From Paenibacillus contaminans (GTDB lineage Bacteria; Bacillota; Bacilli; Paenibacillales; NBRC-103111), in the NCBI RefSeq assembly GCF_003285015.1, contig NZ_QMFB01000023.1:1-64000 (forward strand): DNA of 64,000 bases. Reading direction: 5' to 3'. A program made the position numbers and the translations under genes. Numbering within the stretch: the first letter of the stretch is position 1; every line of letters starts with the position of its first letter. Below are positions 39,371 through 48,840 of the stretch, one piece after another. The notes under the pieces are model-generated. The model searched no databases. It was not told the DNA's origin and was given only the letters and a program-made list of their open reading frames with translations.

Positions 39371-39418
39371 AAAAAACCTTCAAAACCACTATGCAAGTGG
39401 AGATGAAGGTTCTTTTGG
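39371..39418. repeat. Second copy of a CCACTAT-GTGGAGATG hairpin
   Basis: AACCTTCA (39375-39382) pairs with TGAAGGTT (39404-39411), with CCACTATGCAAGTGGAGATG inside and TCTTTTGG after. It is a diverged copy of the terminator at 39167-39213. The 160 bp between them hold no recognisable gene; they could be a small mobile or decayed segment flanked by the hairpins. Confidence 0.5.
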
Positions 39419-39497
39419 TTAAACGAATTCACGTAGGAAGTGGGGTCCGAAAATTCCGATAGGGACTACTGGGACAGCCCACTTCTTTCGGAGTTTG

Positions 39498-42400
39498 TTA
39501 AATCAAACCGGCTTGTTTGAGCAGCCGCTCTATAATAACTGCGACCTCTGCTCTAGTGATATTGGCTTTTGGTGCGAGCAAAGATTCGCTTCTGCCCGAT
39601 ACGACTCCCGATTTTACGCTGCTTGCTATGCCGCTTCTCGCCCAGGCGGATGCGTCGGCCGCGTCCGTATACGAACGCAGCGCCTCCTCTGCCGCTTCAG
39701 CAGTCATCGTTATCGCTGCAGGTCCATTTGTAATCTTCATAGCCTTGGCGATGATAGCCATCGCTTGCTCGCGTGTGATTTTGTCATTCGGCCGGAAAGT
39801 CCCATCCTCGAATCCGTCGATCAGGTCATATGCATACGCCACATGAACGGCGTCGCTGTACCAGTCGGCGGATTTCACATCGGAGAACGCTTCCCGATCA
39901 TTCTCAAGCTTCAATCCCAGGCCGCGCACGATAATCGCCGCGAATTCCGCACGGGTAATATCATTGTCAGGACTGAATCGCCCGTTTCCTGTACCGTTGA
40001 TGACCATCCGAGAGCCCATATCGTTGACGGCATCTTTGGCCCAGTGGTTCGCCATGTCGTCAAATTCGAGCGGATGCCATACGAGCGCATACGTACTGTT
40101 CGTCAGGCTATTGATACGCGCGATATAGCTCCCGCCGCTTGCTTCAATCCGGGTCGGGACATGGCGTATTGTTCCATCCGGTTCAACCACGACTCCCGTC
40201 GTAATTCTGCTCGGGTCCGTACCGTCCGGTAAAGCGATCGTCCGTTCAACGTATAAATTGAACTTGGATATTTCCGTGCTCGTCCCCGCATACGAAACTT
40301 TTATTGAGAAACTCATCGGGGAAGCAACGACGGTAAATGCTCCTTCCTCCGCGGCACGCTCCAGCAGTTGTACCATATCTGTTGTCGGAGCTGCAATCTC
40401 AATCTGTATAGTAATGTCTTGCAGGTTAACCGGATTTGCAAACTGTTCAGACAGCGTGTCGATGTTAAATTGCTGTGCAGGCAGCGTATACGTAGCGTGT
40501 TTTGTTTTAAACTCCACTACCGCTTGCATCTGCTCCAGATTTTTAATTAATTGAGCGTTCAGTTGTCCGATCAGAACGTCAGAGTCCGTATTCAACGGAA
40601 TGGTAAGCACTGCACCCGTCCCTGCTCCCGCAAGCATCCTCTCCAGTTCACGCTCATCTATCGTGAGTGTAGCAACCGACTGACCATTTTGCCGGCTGGT
40701 TATCAGCTTCCCGATCCTGGACGGTTGACCATTAATCAAAACATCCGCATAGGTGTCATTTTCCTTAGAGGTCTCAGCATCAGGTGTATACTCCGTATAG
40801 ATATAGATGATCAGTTCAGCCTGAACCTCGCTGCTGTTCCCGGCAAGGTCAACCGCCTTCACTGTAAATGTGTGCTTGCCATCAGGCAAGCCGTTTTCAG
40901 GCCTGTACCGCCATTCGCCGTTGCTGTCAGCCTGCACATGGCTCTCTTTGCCGTTGATTGTAATCGTAACCGTACTTCCCGGTTCCACTGTTCCTTTAAT
41001 CTCCGGACGACTATTGGTCATTTCTGCTTTGTTGCGCGGACTTACAATCACCGGTTCCGGAGGCGTCTTGTCGAAAACAACAGAGCTGGCGTCTGTCGTA
41101 TCGACGACCGTTGTGCCCTCATTTCCCGCTATGTCGCTGAACACGATCCGCAGGGGAATTGCACCTTCCGCCTCATCATTCGTCATTGTGTATACTGCCG
41201 TGTATACGCCGTCAACTACGGTGACCGGAACAGCATGTCCCGCAATGGTCACCTCCAGCGATTCCCTTAGCATTTCGCTGACGCTGAAGGTTACCGTCAC
41301 CGTATCCCCAACCTTCGCAAGTGAAGGAGTCGCGTTATTGCTGGCGATGCTCACGGATGTTAATACAGGTGCCGTAGCGTCGTAGACGGTGCTGTATGGC
41401 GCTGCTGCGGTGTTGAAGTTGCCCGCTGCGTCAGCCGCCACACCAGCTGCAAGATTCACGGTTACCTGACCGTCTGCCGTTGGCGTAATATCTGCCGTGT
41501 ACGTCCGGCTGTTTACCGTCTGCAAATTCCCTGCTCCCCCGTTGTTCACCACAAGGTCACCGAGTTCAAATCCGTTCACCGCCTCGCTGAAGGTGATCGT
41601 TACACTGAACGGCGACTGATTCGTCGGATTCGCTGCCGCCGATGTAATGGCTACCGTCGGCGCCGTAGCGTCGTAGACGGTGCTGTATGGCGCTGCTGCA
41701 GTGTTGAAGTTGCCCGCTGCGTCAGCCGTCACACCAGCAGCAATATTCACGGTTACCTGACCATCTGCCGTTGGCGTAATATCTGCCGTGTACGTCCGGC
41801 TGTTTACCGTCTGCAAATTCCCTGCTCCCCCGTTGTTCACCACAAGGTCACCGAGTTCAAATCCGTTCACCGTTTCACTGAAGGTGATCGTTACACTGAA
41901 CGGCGACTGATTCGTCGGATTCGCCGCCGTTGACGTAATGGCTACCGTCGGCGCCGTACCGTCGTAAACCGTGCTGAACGGAGTTGGTGCTGTGGTATTG
42001 GTATTGCCCGCCGCGTCGTTGACCACGTCCGCCTCCAAATTAACGGTTACCGTTCCATCACTCGTCGGTCGGATGACTGCGGTATACGTCAGACCGTCCG
42101 CTGATTGCAGTTGGCTTGCTGTCCCGTTCGTTACTGCAATATCATCAGCCGAAAAGTTGAGCGGCGGCTCGTTGAAAGCTAACGTAACGACAAAAGACAA
42201 CTGATTCGTCGGATTCGCCACCAACGAGAAAATATTCACTGTAGGACCAACCGTATCATAGGTGACGACATGCGGCGTTGCCGCCGTATTCCCGTTGCCA
42301 GAGTTGTCTTCCGCCGCGTCAGCGGCAATGTTGATCGTAACCGGCCCGTTCGCTGTCGCAGTAATGTCTGCTGTGTACATAAGATTACTCAATTGCTGGA

Positions 42401-43886
42401 AATTGCCGATACTGCCATTATTGACAGAGATGCCTGCCGCCGAGAACCCCGTTACCGGCTCGCTGAATAGAATCGTAATGCCGAATGTAGCTTGAGCGGT
42501 CGGCCTATTTATACCCGACGAGATCGTTACCGTCGGCGGCGTGACATCATTTACAACTACATGTGCGGTGCCGCTCTTAATGCTTGCCGGCTTCATGCCG
42601 ACAACAGTATTCGTCACCTCTACATAGTAGTACGAATCTTGGGCTGCGCCTGTCGGCACCGCATAGGTGCTCCCTGACTGGTCCAAAACCGGATAACCGC
42701 CCGAATTATTATCGACCGTATTGCGATACCACTGGTAGCTTAGCGTCCCGGTTCCGCTAGCCACGACGCTGAGAAGCGGGCTTGGCGCGCCCTCGTTCAC
42801 GTCTGCGTCGGCCGGGCCCGTTGAAATCAACGGCTCGGGGGCTACCGGCAGCGCGTTCACTATAACGTGGGCGGTGCTGCTCCTTGTACTTGAGGGCTTC
42901 TGGCCGGCAACAGTGTTCGTTACCACTACATAGTAGTACGCATTTTCGGCTCCGCCTGTCGGCACCGAATAAGTGCTCGCTGTCTGGCCCGAAACCTCAG
43001 AACCACCCGTATTATTATTCAGCGTATTGCGATACCACTGGTAGCTGAGCGTCCCGGTTCCGCTAGCCACGACGCTGAGAAGCGGGCTTGGGGCGCCCTC
43101 GTTCACGTCTGCGTCGGCCGGGCCCGTTGAAATCGATGGCTCGGGAGCTGACGGCAGCACGTTCACTATAACATGGGCGGTACTGCTCCTTGTAATTGAG
43201 GGTGTCATGCCAGCAACAGTATTCGTTACCACTACATAGTAGTACGCATTTTCGGCTGCGCCTGTTGACACTGTATACGTACTATTTGTCTTATCCAGCA
43301 GTCCAGAACCGCCTGTATTATCATTCAGCGTATTGCGATACCACTGGTAGCTTAGCGTACCGCCTCCAGAACCTGAAACCTCGACTTCAAGAACCGGGCT
43401 CGGGTCTCCCTCGTCCACGTTTACGCCGGACGGACCCGTAATCGACGGTACGGGAGATGCCGGCAGCGCGGTCACGATAATGTGGGCGAGCTGACTGGTT
43501 ACTGTTGTTACACCGTCAGTAACGGTAACATAGTAATAATTGTCGTTGGCTGCAGTTGCCGGGAGCGTCAAAATAGGACTCTTTTGGGGCTCTAATGCAA
43601 TGGTGTTATTCCTTTCAGCATTCGTTCGATACCACTGATAGCTTAATGGACCACTACCGCCTGTTGCCACAACATAAGTTGTTAAAGTCGGGTTAGCGTT
43701 TTCAACTACAGTAACATCATGCGGTTGCACGGTAATCTCCAGTTCCGGGGCTGCATACACATTCCCCACCGCTGATGACATGCTCCAAATCACGATAAAA
43801 AAAACTAAGAGTGCGGCGAATATTCGCCTCGACAATCTGCTTGTACTACTAAATGCGGCGGCTGTTCCCGATGCCATAAACTTCAA
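39498..43886 (-). CDS. Large SLH-anchored surface protein with Ig-like repeats
   Basis: A 1,462-codon gene, started at TTG 43886 (AGGAGAGGG upstream) or ATG 43877. Signal peptide/TM at about 20-45. Four Ig-like repeats follow (about 50-445; LSYQWYRNT..N and YYYV.VTNTV). Then come five Ig-like repeats of about 97 residues (about 450-930; PTV.I.S...NPT.QSPFSVTITFSE.V.GF...D), two of them almost identical. A BIG-type domain comes next (PVIVSPRNKAEMTNSRPEIKGTVEPG), then an uncharacterised region (1080-1270), and three SLH domains (about 1280-1460; FSPDNDITRAEFAAIIVRGLG, DGFEDGTFRPNDKITREQAMAII, PKANITRAEVAVIIERLL). It is an S-layer-bound surface protein, probably an adhesin or matrix protein. Confidence 0.88.
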   Translation of the reverse strand: MKFMASGTAAAFSSTSRLSRRIFAALLVFFIVIWSMSSAVGNVYAAPELEITVQPHDVTVVENANPTLTTYVVATGGSGPLSYQWYRTNAERNNTIALEPQKSPILTLPATAANDNYYYVTVTDGVTTVTSQLAHIIVTALPASPVPSITGPSGVNVDEGDPSPVLEVEVSGSGGGTLSYQWYRNTLNDNTGGSGLLDKTNSTYTVSTGAAENAYYYVVVTNTVAGMTPSITRSSTAHVIVNVLPSAPEPSISTGPADADVNEGAPSPLLSVVASGTGTLSYQWYRNTLNNNTGGSEVSGQTASTYSVPTGGAENAYYYVVVTNTVAGQKPSSTRSSTAHVIVNALPVAPEPLISTGPADADVNEGAPSPLLSVVASGTGTLSYQWYRNTVDNNSGGYPVLDQSGSTYAVPTGAAQDSYYYVEVTNTVVGMKPASIKSGTAHVVVNDVTPPTVTISSGINRPTAQATFGITILFSEPVTGFSAAGISVNNGSIGNFQQLSNLMYTADITATANGPVTINIAADAAEDNSGNGNTAATPHVVTYDTVGPTVNIFSLVANPTNQLSFVVTLAFNEPPLNFSADDIAVTNGTASQLQSADGLTYTAVIRPTSDGTVTVNLEADVVNDAAGNTNTTAPTPFSTVYDGTAPTVAITSTAANPTNQSPFSVTITFSETVNGFELGDLVVNNGGAGNLQTVNSRTYTADITPTADGQVTVNIAAGVTADAAGNFNTAAAPYSTVYDATAPTVAITSAAANPTNQSPFSVTITFSEAVNGFELGDLVVNNGGAGNLQTVNSRTYTADITPTADGQVTVNLAAGVAADAAGNFNTAAAPYSTVYDATAPVLTSVSIASNNATPSLAKVGDTVTVTFSVSEMLRESLEVTIAGHAVPVTVVDGVYTAVYTMTNDEAEGAIPLRIVFSDIAGNEGTTVVDTTDASSVVFDKTPPEPVIVSPRNKAEMTNSRPEIKGTVEPGSTVTITINGKESHVQADSNGEWRYRPENGLPDGKHTFTVKAVDLAGNSSEVQAELIIYIYTEYTPDAETSKENDTYADVLINGQPSRIGKLITSRQNGQSVATLTIDERELERMLAGAGTGAVLTIPLNTDSDVLIGQLNAQLIKNLEQMQAVVEFKTKHATYTLPAQQFNIDTLSEQFANPVNLQDITIQIEIAAPTTDMVQLLERAAEEGAFTVVASPMSFSIKVSYAGTSTEISKFNLYVERTIALPDGTDPSRITTGVVVEPDGTIRHVPTRIEASGGSYIARINSLTNSTYALVWHPLEFDDMANHWAKDAVNDMGSRMVINGTGNGRFSPDNDITRAEFAAIIVRGLGLKLENDREAFSDVKSADWYSDAVHVAYAYDLIDGFEDGTFRPNDKITREQAMAIIAKAMKITNGPAAITMTAEAAEEALRSYTDAADASAWARSGIASSVKSGVVSGRSESLLAPKANITRAEVAVIIERLLKQAGLI
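41371..41952 (-). repeat. Two near-identical 291-bp repeats inside the SLH protein gene
   Basis: The blocks starting at 41371 and 41662 are almost identical over 291 bp (97 codons), with only a few substitutions, such as T/A and V/A changes in the encoded ...AITS(T/A)AANPTNQ and AGV(T/A)ADAAG. Neighbouring repeats of the same family are far more diverged, so this is a recent duplication. Confidence 0.85.
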
Positions 43887-44459
43887 ACTCCCTCTCCTCT
43901 GTACACACAGAAGTTTTAGTCGATTTTTGACGACTATTCCATTCTATCCTATTACTTTAGTCCTGAATAGCTAAAAATTTCCTGTTAGAAAAAGTAATTT
44001 AAAAAGAAAGAAAGGTTCGGAAGAGTGACTAATTATTCATCCTATCTACATCCCAATCGCTGTTCGTTTTTTGTAAAATTCAACCTGAATTTCGAAAGCT
44101 CGCGATCCTAGCAACTACCTAAAAAATCAACGAAATAAATCAGTAAACGCCAGGAAAAAATCCTAGTACTCAGAGCGTAGAAAAGCAATAGAGCTATGGG
44201 ACTTGTTGCGCTAAGCTTTCTAGCAAGTACTATTTTATAGTGAAAAAGGGGCCAATTGATGCTCTCTATAATCGCATTCGTGAACTTTGGCAGTATTAAC
44301 CAGAAAAACTCCAGGTATTTTCGCCTAAAAATTGAGAAATAAGCTTTCTTCCCTCCTTGTTCCGTTTATACGCGCAGATCGAATGCCATACTGGTAAAAC
44401 ATATTTGCCGTTTGCCGCGTCTATAAACATATCCCCTACTCAAACAAGGAGGGATCGAC
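43887..44459. other. AT-rich intergenic region
   Basis: About 570 bases between two divergent genes for exported proteins. It is clearly more AT-rich than its surroundings. No frame with a ribosome site and no clear hairpin-T-run was seen; it presumably holds both promoters. Confidence 0.4.
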
Positions 44460-45689
44460 ATGTCCTTTGCACGAAGCATGAAACTTTCAATCGCTGCATC
44501 CACCTTTTTGATCGCCCTGACCGGCTGCCGGGGAGCGTCGGTAAGTCCGCAGCCCACGGAGGCAAATACAGCTGCGCCGTCAGCGGCTCCCACCGCTGCT
44601 TCGGATGCAAGCGTGTCCCCTGCCGATACGGACAAAAGCACGCCTAGCGCCAAGCCGACTGCAGCGGCAGCAACCGGCATGGTGACCGCCGTAAGGCTGG
44701 CCGATCCGAAATCCGGCTGGACTGCCGGAGAAGGCTGGATCGCCAGAACCGACGATGCAGGGAAACATTGGAGCATGCAATACCAAGGTTCGGGAACCAT
44801 CCGACAAGTATTTGCATTAAACGGCACAAATGCATGGGCCGCTGTTGAAGGAACAGATACCGGAGCCGGAGGCGCAGGTTACTCCCTGCTGGGCACCGCC
44901 GACGGCGGCAAGCACTGGACCAAAGCCGGCATGGTGCCGAATAAAGGATTTTTGCACTTCGTCAATAAAACCGAAGCTTACAGCGCCAATGCCAAAACGA
45001 CCGACGGCGGCAAAACCTGGAGCACCCTTCCGGTGCCCGAGCGCCTTGTCGGCGATGCTTATTTTCATGACGCCAAGAACGGCTGGGCCGTCACGCAAAA
45101 TAAAGACGCCGCCGCTATCATGCGAACCGCTGACGGCGGTAAAACATGGAACACCGTCATGTCCAGGACGCTTGCCGGACAACTAAACGGGGCGATCATT
45201 CGATCAGCCGGAGCCGAGGACGCTTGGGTCGAATGGATCGGCGACTCCGGTATGACGCAAACATCGTATTCGCTGTTTCATTCCGTTGACGGCGGCAAGC
45301 AGTGGCTAACCGTTCTTGCCAATTCGACGGCAGGCGCCGGCCCCGCACCGGGATTTACAATGGAAAATACGGAAGGACATAAAAATTCCGGTTCGGGCCC
45401 CGGACCTTTGTACGTCGTTAACCCGAGCACCGCTTTTATGGGAGGGTACTGCGGAGCGTGCGATTTGCCCAATTCGGTCGGTAAGACTACAGACGGCGGC
45501 AAAACGTGGATCAACGGCACGCAATCGATCGAAGGTTATGCCGGAGCGCTTCTCGCGATGGCGGATGATAAGCAAGGCTGGTGGATCGGCACCGATCATA
45601 CAACCCCATCCGTTATGTACACCACCTCAGACGGCGGCGCTCATTGGACAAAAGCGCACACCTTCGACAAACCGAAATCCGCTTCTTGA
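44460..45689 (+). CDS. Lipoprotein with BNR/YCF48-like beta-propeller repeats
   Basis: A 409-aa protein with AAGGAGG before ATG 44460. Lipobox LIALTGC ends the signal peptide; a Ser/Thr/Ala/Pro-rich linker follows (about 25-75). The rest has repeated Asp-box-like strands (ARTDDAGKHWSM, GTADGGKHWTKAG, KTTDGGKTWSTLP, RTADGGKTWNTV, KTTDGGKTWINGT, TTSDGGAHWTKA), the mark of sialidase-like and YCF48-type propellers. Sialidase catalytic residues were not seen, so a binding or sensing role at the surface is more likely than an enzyme. Confidence 0.82.
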   Translation: MSFARSMKLSIAASTFLIALTGCRGASVSPQPTEANTAAPSAAPTAASDASVSPADTDKSTPSAKPTAAAATGMVTAVRLADPKSGWTAGEGWIARTDDAGKHWSMQYQGSGTIRQVFALNGTNAWAAVEGTDTGAGGAGYSLLGTADGGKHWTKAGMVPNKGFLHFVNKTEAYSANAKTTDGGKTWSTLPVPERLVGDAYFHDAKNGWAVTQNKDAAAIMRTADGGKTWNTVMSRTLAGQLNGAIIRSAGAEDAWVEWIGDSGMTQTSYSLFHSVDGGKQWLTVLANSTAGAGPAPGFTMENTEGHKNSGSGPGPLYVVNPSTAFMGGYCGACDLPNSVGKTTDGGKTWINGTQSIEGYAGALLAMADDKQGWWIGTDHTTPSVMYTTSDGGAHWTKAHTFDKPKSAS

Positions 45690-45855
45690 GCGGAGCTGCA
45701 AGGCGGAATATTGACGCAGGCGGTATCCGCAGGTTGTCGCCGGAGCCGTGACTGTGGAGAGACCTCGGATGAAACATCGCGTTATCTCCTGGCTGTACTC
45801 CCGGTCGCCGCCACTGTTTTCCGGCCACAGCTTTTGGGCCAGGCTGTTCGCGCAT

Positions 45856-45899
45856 AAAAAGGCCGGCAAAAGCGCAATCATGCGCTTGCCGGCCTTTTT
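45856..45899. terminator. Bidirectional terminator
   Basis: AAAAAGGCCGGCAA-AAGCGCA...TGCGC-TTGCCGGCCTTTTT is a long stem with A-run and T-run on either side. It serves the BNR lipoprotein gene and the converging PhyH-HEAT gene. Confidence 0.85.
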
Positions 45900-45936
45900 C
45901 GCGTTGGTTCCGTCTATCCTCTGCAAACCAATCGTT

Positions 45937-47502
45937 CTAAAACGTACTCGCCTTATGCGTATCCGGGCACCACCGTGAAGAACGGTAAAACCGGATCAGC
46001 ACATCGATCGCTTCCGGCGTGCGAAGATGAGTGAGCGCTTCCGAGGCGTACGCCCTGACATACCGGTCTTTGCTGCCCAAGGCTTGCCGCAAGGCGTCGA
46101 CGACGATTTCCGGGTCCCCGTCTTTACCTGTGCGGAGCAAAGAAAGCGCAGCCGTATAGCCGATTTTATTGGCGATATATTCTTGATTGATCACATAGGA
46201 ATCATTCGTCCTTGCAGCTCCGGCGGATTCGTCCCGCAACGAGTCTGCCAAGGCTGCCGCTAAGGCGGGAACGACCGATTCAGCAGGCTGGCCGATCATC
46301 CCCAGCGCTTCGACCGCATTACGGCGAACCCAAGCGCTTTGGTCACGTAAAACGGCGATTAGCGAAGGTACGCTCCCCTTAGCGGACGAGCCAAGCATCC
46401 CAAGCGTAAACGCGGCCAAAGCCCGGCGTCTTTCATCCGCAAGGCCCAGCGCGGCGATAAGCCCCGGAACCGCCTTCGTGCCGCCGCCCTGCAATCCGTA
46501 AGCGGCTCGCAAAGCGACGAGATTGGATCCGTTCGCCAAATGCCCTAGCAGCTCATCGACTCCTATCGCCCCCAGATGCCCCAAAGCATAGCTCGCGTTC
46601 AAAGCTACGCTTTCCTCCGGGTCGCCAAGAAGCCGCCCGAGCGCCGACGCATATCCGGCTGCCGCTTCTCCAAGCAAACCAAGCTCGTCTGCTGCGCGTC
46701 CCCGTTCGGAGACGTCATCCGATGCCAGCCCGGCTGCCCATTGACGCAAAAGCGCTTCGTCCACCGCCTCCCCGCTCCCCGCAGCAGCCGTTTCCTCGCC
46801 GCGCAACCAGTCCCAAACGTCTCGCCAAAGATTACGGTGCAAGGTTGAAACGTCTTCCGGGATGATCATTTCCTTAGCTGTATGATTCCAGCTTGGCGCT
46901 TCGGGAGCACGCATCCTGACAAATTGGAACTTGAGCATGTAACGGTCAAGATTCGATACGTTAAGGGATGCTTTATGCCACAGGTCGAAATGCACCAAAA
47001 CCATCGTTCCCGCCTTGCCGGTCGGCAGAATCGTCTTCCCTCTGTCCCCGAGGAATTTCTCGTAATATTGCGTACCCGGCATAATCGCCGTCGGCCCCAA
47101 AGCTTCGGTCACATCCTGCGTATAATAGAAGATCATCGCCCACCACGGCCTATGGCTGCGCATAGACGACCAGTACCCGTCTTTGTGCCATTGTCCGCCG
47201 CCCGGACTTTGGTTGCCCGGCTGATTGTAGTGGCAGTGCCGGTGCGGATGCATGTAATAATCCGCTCCCAGCACGCTTGTCAGGGCGCCTCGTACGACCG
47301 GCGTATCGAAAAACTGCTGAATGTCCGGCACACGCGGCAAAATGTTGTTCCCCGGGTTCCCCTCCTCATGCAAAACGTTATAAATAATGCTCATAACGTT
47401 CTCATGAAGCTCCTGAGGCAGGTCGTTCCGCAGCACGAGATACCCTTTTGTAATAAACTCCGCCATTTGTTCATCCGTCAACAAATAATTTGGATCCAGC
47501 AT
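45937..47502 (-). CDS. Phytanoyl-CoA dioxygenase-like (PhyH) domain fused to HEAT repeats
   Basis: A 521-aa protein. Residues about 1-215 form a PhyH-type Fe(II)/2-oxoglutarate oxygenase: H106-x-D108 in GGGQWHKDGYW, a distal His at H171 or H176 (VLVHFDLWHKAS) and R187 for 2-oxoglutarate. Residues about 255-515 are HEAT-type repeats (AADELGLLGEAA, ALNASYALGHLG, VRRNAVEALGMIGQPAESVVPALAAAL, VRAYASEALTHLRTPEAIDVLIRF). The fusion suggests the oxygenase acts on a protein or in a complex. It faces an AraC regulator and, beyond it, a fucosidase. Substrate unknown. Confidence 0.82.
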   Translation of the reverse strand: MLDPNYLLTDEQMAEFITKGYLVLRNDLPQELHENVMSIIYNVLHEEGNPGNNILPRVPDIQQFFDTPVVRGALTSVLGADYYMHPHRHCHYNQPGNQSPGGGQWHKDGYWSSMRSHRPWWAMIFYYTQDVTEALGPTAIMPGTQYYEKFLGDRGKTILPTGKAGTMVLVHFDLWHKASLNVSNLDRYMLKFQFVRMRAPEAPSWNHTAKEMIIPEDVSTLHRNLWRDVWDWLRGEETAAAGSGEAVDEALLRQWAAGLASDDVSERGRAADELGLLGEAAAGYASALGRLLGDPEESVALNASYALGHLGAIGVDELLGHLANGSNLVALRAAYGLQGGGTKAVPGLIAALGLADERRRALAAFTLGMLGSSAKGSVPSLIAVLRDQSAWVRRNAVEALGMIGQPAESVVPALAAALADSLRDESAGAARTNDSYVINQEYIANKIGYTAALSLLRTGKDGDPEIVVDALRQALGSKDRYVRAYASEALTHLRTPEAIDVLIRFYRSSRWCPDTHKASTF

Positions 47503-47634
47503 GCAGCATCTCTCCTATCTCCATTCATTATTACAGTCACATTCTAGCAAACGGCCGATCACTTGTATTTACAGCAAGGTCATCCTTTTATACAATTGTC
47601 AGGTGAAATTGAAAAGAGATGAGGAAAACGATCG

Positions 47635-48501
47635 ATGAGCTTCGCGGCTTTTCATCCGTATGTTTACTACGCAACCGAATATCCGTTTTCCAAAGGGCAG
47701 TCCAGCAGTCCGCGGATTTGCTACACCTCCTCGCTTTACCTCATCAGCGCAGGCAAAGGCGTCATCACCACCTGCGGCCGCATGCACGCAGCCGTTCCCG
47801 GCTCCCTCGTGTATATCCCGGCCGGACAGCCGCACGAATGGATCGCGGACACGCACGAACCTATGGTACATGTATGCTGTTATTTCGACTGGTCTTATAC
47901 GAACCGAAGCGGCGTTTTCGAAAGAGCAAGCACGATCTGCTACGACTTCTCGCAGCTGCGCGCGTCCCTCGTCGGCCCGCAATTTCCTTACCCGATTCCC
48001 GAGCATATGAGCGTAGAAACGCTCCGCGTATGGACCGATTGGTTCGAGCGCTTTTACACAGCCAATGACTATACGAACGAGCGAACGTTCATGCGCAGCC
48101 TGAAAGTGCAAAGCCATTTCCAGCAGTTTATCGAGTTTTTCCTCTCCTACGCCCTGCAGAGCGACAAAATTCCCGATCCCCGGATGAACAAGCTGCTGGA
48201 CCGGATCGAGCAGGATCTCGTACGGGGCAATCTGGAGCCGCTGGAAGCTTACTATATGGATTTGAAAATAAGCAGAGGCTATTTTTTCGAGCTTTTCAAG
48301 CAGTCGACAGGACTTTCCCCCATGCAGTATATCAATAATTTTCGTATCAGCCGGGCGAAGGACGACTTGCGGTTTTCCGATTTGAGTGTCACCGAGATCG
48401 CGGAAAAGCATCGTTTCTCGTCGATCCACTACTTCTCCAAGCTGTTTCGGCAGCTTACGGGTTTTACTCCGCGGGAGTTCCGGGAAACACATCAAGTGTA
48501 A
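47635..48501 (+). CDS. AraC family transcriptional regulator
   Basis: A 288-aa protein. A cupin-like effector domain fills about 20-100 (YLISAGKGVITTCGRMHAAVPGSLVYIPAGQPHEW). An AraC double HTH fills about 190-285 (YYMDLKISRGYFFELFKQSTGLSPMQYINNFRISRAKDDL; VTEIAEKHRFSSIHYFSKLFRQLTGFTPREFR). AraC regulators of this type usually control neighbouring carbohydrate genes; here the divergent PhyH-HEAT gene and the downstream GH29 fucosidase gene are the candidates. Confidence 0.9.
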   Translation: MSFAAFHPYVYYATEYPFSKGQSSSPRICYTSSLYLISAGKGVITTCGRMHAAVPGSLVYIPAGQPHEWIADTHEPMVHVCCYFDWSYTNRSGVFERASTICYDFSQLRASLVGPQFPYPIPEHMSVETLRVWTDWFERFYTANDYTNERTFMRSLKVQSHFQQFIEFFLSYALQSDKIPDPRMNKLLDRIEQDLVRGNLEPLEAYYMDLKISRGYFFELFKQSTGLSPMQYINNFRISRAKDDLRFSDLSVTEIAEKHRFSSIHYFSKLFRQLTGFTPREFRETHQV

Positions 48502-48840
48502 GCGCGGCAGCCGCTTACTTTTGCACGATCGTTATGACGTACAACCCCTATTGCCGCTCTTCTTCTCGTTAAACTAATCGGGGCTCGCCTTACAACCGGT
48601 ACGTTATTCTCCATTTTGTAAACGGCTGAACAATTGTTAAGAATCCTCCTGTTTTCCAGCAGTACCGCGGCTTGACAATCTTCGGGCGTCGCATTAGGGG
48701 GACCAAGAAGCTTACGACAGCAAGAAAAAAGGATAATGACACGGCGCGTTGAAAGAAGAGGAGAACGGGATGGACGGTCGTTCATTCCGTTTCTTGTTCA
48801 ATATAAGGAATTAACGACCGATAACGGGAGGTATTCGACA
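48502..48840. other. Intergenic region before the fucosidase gene
   Basis: About 340 bases without a supported gene. A TTGACA-like hexamer lies at about 48673 but no matching -10 at 17 bp. No terminator hairpin is clear after the AraC gene, so the fucosidase could be read from the same transcript. Confidence 0.35.
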
